This document shows positions 1 to 6,095 of a stretch of 6,592 nt of DNA, one piece after another (the stretch's first letter is position 1; each line of letters begins with the position of its first letter). Source of the stretch: Candidatus Binataceae bacterium. GTDB lineage: Bacteria; Desulfobacterota; Binatia; Binatales; Binataceae. Both the position numbers and the translations under genes were made by a program. The stretch covers positions 1 through 6,592 of the forward strand of contig JASHZA010000400.1 in NCBI GenBank assembly GCA_030042765.1, in the 5' to 3' direction. The notes under the pieces were generated by a model, which was not told where the DNA came from, did not search any database, and saw nothing but the letters and a program-made list of their open reading frames with translations.

Positions 1-1640
1 ATCGCGTACTGGTCGCCGATTTCCTCGAGCGCCTGCGCCATGATCACGAGCGCTTCCTTGTTCACGTCGATAATCCGGCGCGGACGTTGCGGCTGTTGCG
101 GCCGCCGCTGCCACGACTTCATCCAGTCGTCGCTGTCGGTGTCGTCCTGGTTGTAGCGCGGGGCTTCGCGATGAATCGGCTCGTCGGTGGAGGCCGACAT
201 GTCGAGCAGGAAGAGCGTGGCGACGTCGCGCGCTTCCTTTTTGCGCGCCTTGTAGAGCCGATTGTCCGGGATCTCGCCCATGCGCCGCGCCACGCGCGAT
301 TCGATCGCGCGTTCGAAGTCGATCTCGTCGCCGTCCTCGAGCCCGCGCACCATCCGATGCGAGGCCGGCCGGATGCGCTGGAAATTACGCCGCACCTGCG
401 GCAGCAGTTCGGAGTAATGCTGGAGCGTCTGCTCGAAGAAATCGCCGCCGTCGCCCTCGACCGGAATCTCGCGCAGCCGGCACCAGTTGCGGCGATAATC
501 CGCTGCGACGTAGTCCCATTCGTCGTACGCGTAGTAAGAATCCTGAGTGCGCCCGCGCCCGAGGATCAGGCGCCCGGCGCCGGGCATCGTCCCGATTTCG
601 CCAAGCTGCTCGCGCAACTCCTCGAGTTCCTCCGCCTCCTTGCCCTTGAGCTGAGTCAGGTACATCCCCTCACCCTCGGCACCGCCCGTCGATTGCGCGG
701 GCTTGAGCTGAGCGCCCTGCTCGAGCAACTTGCGGATCTCCTCGGGCGTGAGCGGCCGTCCCTTGCCCTTCGACTGCCGTCCCGACGCCTCCATCTGCGT
801 GAGCTGATCGGTCTCGCCGCCGGTGTCGCCGACGTCGCCCTCGGAATCCATCCCGTCGCCGGCATCCTCGGCGCCCCTGACGCTGCCGATCAGATCGTCG
901 CGCATCTGCGCGGCGCCTTCCCCGAGGGAGCCCTCGGCACCCGCCTCGCGCGCGGCGGCGATCAGCGCGCGCAGCCATTCGTACATCGCGCCGGTCAGGA
1001 AGGCGCTGCGCTTCACATCGGCGCCCGCCTCGCGCAAGGGAGCAAAAAACTCGCCCGCCTTTCGAATAAACGGCGCGGCGGGATCGTCTTCCAGCACGGT
1101 GGCAAGCGCGAGCGACGCCTTCACCAGCATCGTGCTGAGCGCCTCGGGCCTGAGCGTTTCGGCCAACGTCGTATGCATCCGTGCGATACGCGGGGCGAGC
1201 CCGCGATAGCGGCGCGAAAGCTCCGCGTCGACGCGTGCCGACTCGCACAGCCGCAGCAGCGCTCCGGCGAGTGCAGGATCGTCAAAAGATGAAACGTAGC
1301 TGTCCAGCGCTTCGACCCCAGTCTCGGCCCGTTCCTCGAAACCCGGCATGTCGGCCAGCCGGAAGCCAAACGTACCGAACTCGTGGCGGCCGGCCAGATG
1401 GGCCGCGGTCAGGATGTAGTAGTCGCGCGCCATTGCGGCCCCGCCCAGGGCTGACACCGTCTCCGGCAGATAAATCATCTCGCCCGGCATCAGCGGATAA
1501 TGGAACGGCAGGATCGGGCCGGTGTTGGGAAGCGAATCGAGCCGGAACTCGGCCGGAAAGAGCATGCGCATGAATTTGGTGAGCATGCCCTTCACCATGT
1601 AAAGCGCATGCTCGTTGACGGCCGTGTTGTCGGTTGCCAT
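1..1640 (-). CDS. NorD/CbbO-like protein with C-terminal VWA domain (partial, C-terminus off the left edge)
   Basis: Reading the minus strand from ATG at 1640-1638 gives 546 uninterrupted codons to the left edge, with no stop, so the C-terminus is missing. Seen: an N-terminal helical region with HLAGRHEFGTF at about residues 81-91; an acidic, Gly-rich low-complexity linker at about 231-327; a short charged helix at about 332-349 (KEAEELEELREQ); YDEWD at 372-376 followed by W386-C387; and the start of a VWA domain at about 472 with the MIDAS metal site D480-M-S-A-S484. Known of the family: VWA proteins of the NorD/CbbO type carry a YxEWD-like segment before the VWA domain and pair with MoxR-type AAA+ ATPases (NorQ/CbbQ) to activate nitric oxide reductase or Rubisco. 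Inferred: a cytosolic metalloenzyme-activation or chaperone factor; the target is unknown, because no nor or cbb gene is visible. No Shine-Dalgarno is evident before this ATG; Met15, Met19 or Met24 could be alternative starts. The gene is divergent from the M16 operon. Confidence 0.82.
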   Translation of the reverse strand, partial: MATDNTAVNEHALYMVKGMLTKFMRMLFPAEFRLDSLPNTGPILPFHYPLMPGEMIYLPETVSALGGAAMARDYYILTAAHLAGRHEFGTFGFRLADMPGFEERAETGVEALDSYVSSFDDPALAGALLRLCESARVDAELSRRYRGLAPRIARMHTTLAETLRPEALSTMLVKASLALATVLEDDPAAPFIRKAGEFFAPLREAGADVKRSAFLTGAMYEWLRALIAAAREAGAEGSLGEGAAQMRDDLIGSVRGAEDAGDGMDSEGDVGDTGGETDQLTQMEASGRQSKGKGRPLTPEEIRKLLEQGAQLKPAQSTGGAEGEGMYLTQLKGKEAEELEELREQLGEIGTMPGAGRLILGRGRTQDSYYAYDEWDYVAADYRRNWCRLREIPVEGDGGDFFEQTLQHYSELLPQVRRNFQRIRPASHRMVRGLEDGDEIDFERAIESRVARRMGEIPDNRLYKARKKEARDVATLFLLDMSASTDEPIHREAPRYNQDDTDSDDWMKSWQRRPQQPQRPRRIIDVNKEALVIMAQALEEIGDQYA

Positions 1641-1703
1641 TGGGTTTATTGTTACAAATCGCGGCTCGCACATGCAATTTCGATTGGCTGCCGAAATCCC
1701 GCC

Positions 1704-1733
1704 TTGACTGTCCCGAACTCGGCTGCCTTAACT
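1704..1733 (+). promoter_or_regulatory. Weak sigma-70-like promoter candidate for the M16 operon
   Basis: TTGACT at 1704-1709 matches the -35 consensus at five of six positions. The best -10 at normal spacing is poor: CTTAAC (17-base spacer) or TTAACT (18-base spacer), each matching three of six positions. Transcription from here would begin almost on top of the ribosome binding site at 1734, leaving a very short leader, which argues against it. The true promoter may lie further upstream inside the VWA coding region. Confidence 0.2.
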
Positions 1734-1738
1734 GGTGA
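1734..1738 (+). promoter_or_regulatory. Ribosome binding site for the first M16 gene
   Basis: GGTGA lies 7 bases before ATG 1746. It supports that start over the open in-frame extension back to 1500, which would run antisense through the VWA gene and would bury the signal peptide inside the protein. Confidence 0.5.
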
Positions 1739-1745
1739 AACTTCT

Positions 1746-3200
1746 ATGAACATCAAGACCTTTGCCTGTGTACGCCGCCGCGCCGCCCGTGCCTTCGCCG
1801 CACTGCTGGCGCTCGCCTTTGCCACCGCCGCCCACGCCGGAATCACCGACGCGGTCAAGTCCGAAACGCTGCCCAACGGGCTGCAGGTGCTGGTGCTCGA
1901 GAACCATAAGGCTCCGGTCGCCACGCTTAACGTTTTCTATCGGGTCGGTTCGCGCAACGAAGAGACCGGCAAGACCGGAATCTCGCACCTGTGCGAGCAC
2001 CTGATGTTTCGCGGGACGAAAAAGCTCGCGCCCGAGGAGTTCTCGAACATCATCCAGGAAAACGGCGGCGACGATAACGCCTTCACCAGCGAGGATTACA
2101 CCGACTATTTCGAGGTGATTAATCGCGACCATATCGACGTGCCGATCGACCTCGAGGCCGACCGCATGGAGAACTTCGAACCCAAGGGTTTCGACTCCGA
2201 AAAGGCGGTCGTGATGGAGGAGCGGCGGCTGCGCACCGAGGACAATCCCGAGGACGCGCTCTCCGAGATGACCCAGGCGGCGGCCTACGTCGAGCATCCT
2301 TATCACTGGCCCGTTATCGGCTGGATGCACGATATCCAGGGGCTCACGCTCGAAGACGCGCTCACTTACCACAAAATCCATTACTCGCCCCAGAACGCGA
2401 TCGTGGTTGCCGTCGGCGACTTCAACGCCGACAAAGTTCTCGCCGCGATCCGCCAAGCCTTCGGTTCGATCAAAAACGGTCCCAAGCCTGCGCCCGTCGA
2501 CGAGGTCGAGCCGCCGCAGGACGGCCAGCGCCGGGTGGTGTTACGCCATGCGGCAAATCTGCCGGCCTTCGCGATGGCGTTTCATGTGCCGAACTACCGC
2601 AGCTCGCGCGACGCCTTTGCGCTCGAGGTCGCCGGTGAAATTCTGGCTGACGGCAAAAGCTCCCGCCTTTACAAGGACCTCGTGATCGACAAGCGGATGG
2701 TGGTTGACGTCGACGTCGAATACGACATGACTTCGTTCGACCCGGGCCTGTTGTGGATCTCGGCCCAGATGCGGCCGGGGGTGAAAACCGACGACGTCAT
2801 TGCGGAAGTCGATCGCCAGATCGCAACAATCCGCACCCAGCCGGTCAGCGCCGAAGAGCTGCAAAAGGCCAAGAACCTCGAGGAGGCCGGCTTCGTCTAT
2901 GGCCAGGATTCGGTGTTCCGTGAAGCGATGCTGCTCGGCCTCTATCAGATGCTCGGCAGCTACAAGATGGTCGATCAATATCTGGAGGGTATCGACAAGG
3001 TGACCGCGGCCGACGTGCAGCACGCCGCGAGCCAGTTCCTCGCCGAGCCCAACCGCACGCTCGGCGTTCTGGTCCCCACCGGCGTGCTTCCGCATGAGGC
3101 GGGCGGCGGCCCGGGCGGAGCGGTCCACCACGCGCCCGAGGCTGGAGACGGCGGCATCACCGCCATGCTCGGAATGCCTGCGGCGGAGGTGCTGCGATGA
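1746..3200 (+). CDS. M16B zinc metallopeptidase, catalytic subunit (insulinase/pitrilysin-like), exported
   Basis: The product has 484 residues, a usual length for bacterial M16B peptidases. Residues 1-31 form a Sec signal peptide: basic CVRRRAARA, a hydrophobic Ala/Leu stretch, then AHA before Gly32; there is no lipobox, so a soluble periplasmic protein is likely. The N-terminal M16 domain (about 35-185) carries the inverted zinc motif H81-L-C-E84-H85, with E158 or E159 in VVMEERR as the likely third zinc ligand. The C-terminal M16 domain (about 205-385) contains SSRLY at 305-309, but the position 13 residues after Arg307, where the partner has Tyr, is Val320. Known: M16B enzymes degrade peptides inside a clam-shell chamber and often act as heterodimers. 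The C-terminal tail (about 448-471) is rich in Gly with His450, His461 and His462 and looks disordered. The gene overlaps the next one by 4 bases, suggesting coupled translation. The substrate is unknown. Confidence 0.93.
   Translation: MNIKTFACVRRRAARAFAALLALAFATAAHAGITDAVKSETLPNGLQVLVLENHKAPVATLNVFYRVGSRNEETGKTGISHLCEHLMFRGTKKLAPEEFSNIIQENGGDDNAFTSEDYTDYFEVINRDHIDVPIDLEADRMENFEPKGFDSEKAVVMEERRLRTEDNPEDALSEMTQAAAYVEHPYHWPVIGWMHDIQGLTLEDALTYHKIHYSPQNAIVVAVGDFNADKVLAAIRQAFGSIKNGPKPAPVDEVEPPQDGQRRVVLRHAANLPAFAMAFHVPNYRSSRDAFALEVAGEILADGKSSRLYKDLVIDKRMVVDVDVEYDMTSFDPGLLWISAQMRPGVKTDDVIAEVDRQIATIRTQPVSAEELQKAKNLEEAGFVYGQDSVFREAMLLGLYQMLGSYKMVDQYLEGIDKVTAADVQHAASQFLAEPNRTLGVLVPTGVLPHEAGGGPGGAVHHAPEAGDGGITAMLGMPAAEVLR
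3185..3189 (+). promoter_or_regulatory. Ribosome binding site for the second M16 gene
   Basis: GGAGG sits 7 bases before ATG 3197, inside the last codons of the upstream gene. A strong site plus the ATGA overlap at 3197-3200 points to translational coupling of the two M16 subunits. Confidence 0.75.
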
Positions 3201-4579
3201 ACACGAGAATCAGGAATACCGCCGTCGTCTCGCTGGCCGCGATGATCGTCCTGGCGGCGATGGCGCGGCCGGCATCCGCGCTCGAAATCAAGCGGTTCAA
3301 ACTCGGCAACGGGGCCGTGCTGCTGGTCTCGGAGCAGCATCAACTGCCGATGGTCACGATGGAAATAGCGTTCGACGCCGGCTCACGGCGCGATCCCAAG
3401 GGCAAGGAGGGCCTGGCGGCGTTGACCGGGTCGAGCCTGATGCAGGGAACCAGCAAGCTGAGCGCTGCCGAGTTCAACCAGAAGACTGATTTCATGGGCA
3501 GCTCGATCTCGATCGACGCCGGCCGCGACAATGCCAGCGCGAGTTTTACGTCGCTGAAGAAATATGCCGACAACACTCTCCATCTGATGGCGCAGACGTT
3601 GCAGGATCCGGGCCTGCGCGACGCCGATATCCAGCGCAAGCTCGCCGACCAGGTCGCCGCGATCAAGGCATCGGAGGAGGAGCCGGGTTACGTCGCAGGC
3701 GTCGCTTTCAGCAAGATGCTTTTCGGCGACGGGCCTTACGGCCATCCGTCGGAGGGCTACGCCGATACGGCCGGCAAGCTCAAGCCTGACGACGTGCGCG
3801 CCTTCTATCACGATCACTACCGGATGGGCAGCGCGGTGATCGCGGTTTGCGGCGACGTCGACGCCAACGCGATCAAGGATAAGCTCGAGAAGGAGTTCAC
3901 CGGTCTCGCCGGCACCGTAGCCGAACAGACGGAACCCGCCGCGCCCGTGGTCGAGCCCGGCCTTCACGCTGATCTTATCGATCGCAGCGTGGCGCAGGCC
4001 AATCTGATCCTCGGCTCCGGCGGCATCGCCCGCTCGAATCCCGACTACTACAAGCTCCAGGTGATGAACTACATCCTGGGCGGAGGCGGCTTCGCCTCGC
4101 GCCTGATGAAGGTGGTGCGCAGCAAGGCCGGGCTCGCCTACGGAATCGGCAGCGCCTTTCACGCCGGTAAATTCCCCGGCGCCTTCCTGATCGTGCTCCA
4201 GACCAAGAATCAGAGCAGCAACGAAGCGCTAAAGCTGATCCTTCAGCAGATGCGCGAGATCCAGAACGCGCCGGTCACCGACGCCGAAATGGAATCGGCG
4301 AAAAAATATCTCATCGGCAGCTTCCCATTGAAGATCGACCGCCAAAGCGAAATTGTCAGTTTCATGCTCGAGACCGAACTGTACGGACTCGGCACCGATT
4401 ACGCCGAGCGCTATCCGCAGCTAATCCGCGCCGTTACCAAGGCCGATGTGCAGAAAGTCGCGCGCGATTATCTGCATCCCGACGCGCTCGATCTGGTTGC
4501 GGTCGCCAACCAGGCTGAGGCTAAAATCAACGTCGCCGCGCTCGAGCCGCGCAAGCAGGCTTCGGCCGCGAATCCCTAG
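3197..4579 (+). CDS. M16B peptidase-like protein, non-catalytic partner subunit, exported
   Basis: The product has 460 residues. A signal peptide is clear: MNTRIRN, a hydrophobic core, then ASA at 26-28 before Leu29, with no lipobox Cys. It has the two-domain M16 fold pattern (FKLGNGAVLLVSE at about 34-46, FDAGSRRDP at about 59-67, a C-terminal domain from about 262). Aligned with the first subunit without gaps, the zinc motif HLCEH is replaced by A75-L-T-G78-S79, so all zinc and catalytic residues of that motif are gone. The R/Y pair is kept: R302 in FASRL and Y315 in GLAYG, beside a Gly-rich GGGG loop at 295-298. In known M16B heterodimers one subunit supplies the zinc site and the other supplies R/Y for substrate binding. 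This gene fits the second role and should form a periplasmic heterodimer with the upstream product. The stop at 4577-4579 is followed 15 bases later by the next gene. Confidence 0.92.
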   Translation: MNTRIRNTAVVSLAAMIVLAAMARPASALEIKRFKLGNGAVLLVSEQHQLPMVTMEIAFDAGSRRDPKGKEGLAALTGSSLMQGTSKLSAAEFNQKTDFMGSSISIDAGRDNASASFTSLKKYADNTLHLMAQTLQDPGLRDADIQRKLADQVAAIKASEEEPGYVAGVAFSKMLFGDGPYGHPSEGYADTAGKLKPDDVRAFYHDHYRMGSAVIAVCGDVDANAIKDKLEKEFTGLAGTVAEQTEPAAPVVEPGLHADLIDRSVAQANLILGSGGIARSNPDYYKLQVMNYILGGGGFASRLMKVVRSKAGLAYGIGSAFHAGKFPGAFLIVLQTKNQSSNEALKLILQQMREIQNAPVTDAEMESAKKYLIGSFPLKIDRQSEIVSFMLETELYGLGTDYAERYPQLIRAVTKADVQKVARDYLHPDALDLVAVANQAEAKINVAALEPRKQASAANP

Positions 4580-4584
4580 CGGGC

Positions 4585-4590
4585 AGGAGG
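4585..4590 (+). promoter_or_regulatory. Ribosome binding site for the DUF1326 gene
   Basis: AGGAGG lies 4 bases before ATG 4595, within the short gap after the second M16 gene. It is the most consensus-like ribosome binding site in the window and fixes this start. Confidence 0.75.
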
Positions 4591-4594
4591 AAAC

Positions 4595-5206
4595 ATGAGC
4601 GATCAAAGCTGGAGTATCGAAGGCGAGTACTTCGAATCCTGCAACTGCGAACTGCTCTGCCCCTGCCTGCTTTCGCATGCGCAGGTAAGCCCCACCGAAG
4701 GCCATTGCGACGTGGTGCTCGCGACTCACATCGCCAGGGGCACGTGCGGTGGCGTCGATCTCTCCGGACTCAACGCGGTGCAGGCGCTGACCACGCCGGG
4801 CCCGATGGCGCAAGGCAACGGCACGCTCGCGGTGTACGTCGATAATCGCGCCAACGAGGCGCAGCGCGCCGCGCTCGAGGCGATCTTTACCGGCAAGGCG
4901 GGCGGCCCGCCTTCGTTACTAACAGGCATGATCGTCCATCGCCTGCCGACCAAGAGCGCGGCTATCTCCTTCAGCTCCGACGGCAAGGTCTACAAGCTGT
5001 CGATGGCGGGAATCAGCGACGTCATGGTCGAGGGCGTCACGGGCGTCGGCAACCAGGTGGTGTGGCTCGACAATGTGGCGCATCCGTTTTCAAGCCGGCT
5101 GGCCGCCGCAAAGGGCACCTCGAGCCGTTACAAGGATCACTCGCTCAGCTTCGAAAACTCCGGCCGCAACGGTCACTTCTCGCCGATCAGCTGGTCCAAC
5201 GCCTAG
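4595..5206 (+). CDS. DUF1326 family protein, Cys-rich, cytosolic
   Basis: The product has 203 residues and spans the whole DUF1326 family length. The N-terminus GEYFESCNCELLCPC (residues 10-24) is the family signature and places Cys16, Cys18, Cys22 and Cys24 in a CxCx3CxC cluster; Cys38 and Cys51 add two more. The C-terminus SGRNGHFSPISW (189-200) is also typical. No signal peptide or membrane segment is visible, so it should be cytosolic. The Cys spacing could bind a soft metal ion or act in thiol chemistry; this is inferred, and the function of the family is not established to my knowledge. It is followed 30 bases later by a DUF2182 gene, a frequent partner of DUF1326, and is probably co-transcribed with the M16 genes 15 bases upstream. 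The family assignment is secure; the role is not. Confidence 0.88.
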   Translation: MSDQSWSIEGEYFESCNCELLCPCLLSHAQVSPTEGHCDVVLATHIARGTCGGVDLSGLNAVQALTTPGPMAQGNGTLAVYVDNRANEAQRAALEAIFTGKAGGPPSLLTGMIVHRLPTKSAAISFSSDGKVYKLSMAGISDVMVEGVTGVGNQVVWLDNVAHPFSSRLAAAKGTSSRYKDHSLSFENSGRNGHFSPISWSNA

Positions 5207-5236
5207 CCCGCGAGCGCCGGCCAAGACTCGCCAATC

Positions 5237-6046
5237 ATGGCCAACGCAAACGCCGGGGCAGACCAGCGCGAGGACCTCGCAAATACCGCGCCGCCGCCCG
5301 CACTGCCGCTGCGCGATCAGATCTTGCTTTGGGGCGGGCTCGCGATGATCACGGCGCTTGCGTGGCTCTACCTGATCCGGATGCCGATGGCGGCGGACGA
5401 CTTGCCCGCGATAGCCGCGCGCGTTCTCAAGGTGTTGCCGCCGCAAGCCGCCGACGTGTGGCTCACCTTCATGATGTGGGCGGTGATGATGGTCGCGATG
5501 ATGCTCCCGAGCGCGAGCCCGATGATCGCGACTTACGCGCGAATCGCCCGCGGCCGCGGAGACTCGCCGCGACATGCGGTATGGTCCTTCGCGGGCGCCT
5601 ACGTCGTGGTCTGGACACTGTACAGCGTCGCCGCGACGGCAGGGCAATTCGTGTTGCAACGCGCCGCGATCCTCCGCGGCGACCTGACCACCCCACCGCT
5701 GATTGGCGCGATCATCCTCGTTGCCGCCGGCGTTTTTCAGTTGACGCCGCTCAAGGACGCATGCCTCGGCCACTGCCGATCGCCGCTCGGCTTCTTCATG
5801 ACGCAGTGGCGCGGCGGGAGCGGCGGCGCCTTCGCGATGGGACTCAAGCACGGCGCCTTCTGCGTCGGATGCTGTTGGGCGCTGATGGCGCTGCTGTTCG
5901 TGATGGGTGTGATGAACCTGGCGTGGGTGGCGGCGCTGAGCGCGCTGGTTCTAATCGAAAAAGCGATGCCGTACGGCCGCGCAATTGCGCGCACGAGCGG
6001 CGTCGCGCTGGTAATCGCCGGGGCCGCCCTCGCCTTCCAGGCCTGA
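5237..6046 (+). CDS. DUF2182 family integral membrane protein (putative metal binding)
   Basis: The product has 269 residues with about six or seven predicted membrane segments: roughly 29-48, 76-92, 116-137, 154-170, 203-226, 228-241 and 252-268. Family hallmarks are visible: the Met-rich WAVMMVAMMLPSASPM (81-96), LKDACLGHCRSPLGF (172-186) and GAFCVGCCWALM (206-217). Cys176, Cys180, Cys209, Cys212 and Cys213, with His179 and His205, lie at or near helix ends, and with the many Met residues they suggest soft-metal binding such as copper. This is inferred; family members are often annotated only as predicted metal-binding membrane proteins. The N-terminal 25 residues are hydrophilic and Pro/Ala rich. 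No clear ribosome binding site precedes ATG 5237, so its translation may depend on the DUF1326 gene that ends 30 bases upstream. The two products probably act together at the inner membrane. Confidence 0.87.
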   Translation: MANANAGADQREDLANTAPPPALPLRDQILLWGGLAMITALAWLYLIRMPMAADDLPAIAARVLKVLPPQAADVWLTFMMWAVMMVAMMLPSASPMIATYARIARGRGDSPRHAVWSFAGAYVVVWTLYSVAATAGQFVLQRAAILRGDLTTPPLIGAIILVAAGVFQLTPLKDACLGHCRSPLGFFMTQWRGGSGGAFAMGLKHGAFCVGCCWALMALLFVMGVMNLAWVAALSALVLIEKAMPYGRAIARTSGVALVIAGAALAFQA

Positions 6047-6095
6047 TCGGCGTCGCGCGAAACGCTGTGCGGCAACGTCCGCCTCCCAATGACCC

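Larger units (their letters stand above)
1641..1745. promoter_or_regulatory. Divergent intergenic region between the VWA gene and the M16 operon
   Basis: This 105-base gap separates two outward-facing genes, so promoters for both directions should lie here or just inside the gene starts. It is more AT-rich near the VWA gene. Seen: TTGTTACAA at 1650-1658, an inverted repeat with a single-base centre (TTGT-T-ACAA) that could be an operator half; a direct repeat GGCTGCC at 1686-1692 and 1721-1727; and CCGA-AC-TCGG at 1713-1722. On the minus strand TTGCAT, 17 bases, then TAACAA is a weak sigma-70-like pair ahead of the VWA gene. None of these matches a named regulator convincingly. Confidence 0.4.

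Noticed and set aside
87..1292. A 401-codon plus-strand open frame opposite the VWA gene
   Set aside because: It is antisense to a frame with clear NorD/VWA motifs; its product is Arg/Leu/Ala-rich without recognisable domains. Long antisense frames are expected in GC-rich coding DNA.
1686..1727. GGCTGCC direct repeat as a regulator site
   Set aside because: Two 7-base copies 35 bases apart in GC-rich DNA can occur by chance, and the flanks do not match.
1500..1745. N-terminal extension of the first M16 protein to an upstream ATG
   Set aside because: It would run antisense through the VWA gene start and place the signal peptide 82 residues inside; ATG 1746 has a GGTGA site and a proper signal peptide directly after it.
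1728..2456. A 242-codon minus-strand frame within the M16 gene
   Set aside because: It is a shadow of the catalytic M16 frame, with no family motif or ribosome binding site; the HXXEH motif on the plus strand is decisive.
3383..4162. A 259-codon minus-strand frame within the second M16 gene
   Set aside because: The plus-strand frame has a signal peptide, the M16 fold pattern and a strong ribosome binding site; the antisense product has no recognisable domain.
6047..6095. Possible terminator between DUF2182 and DUF488
   Set aside because: I see no stable GC-rich stem followed by a T run in these 49 bases.
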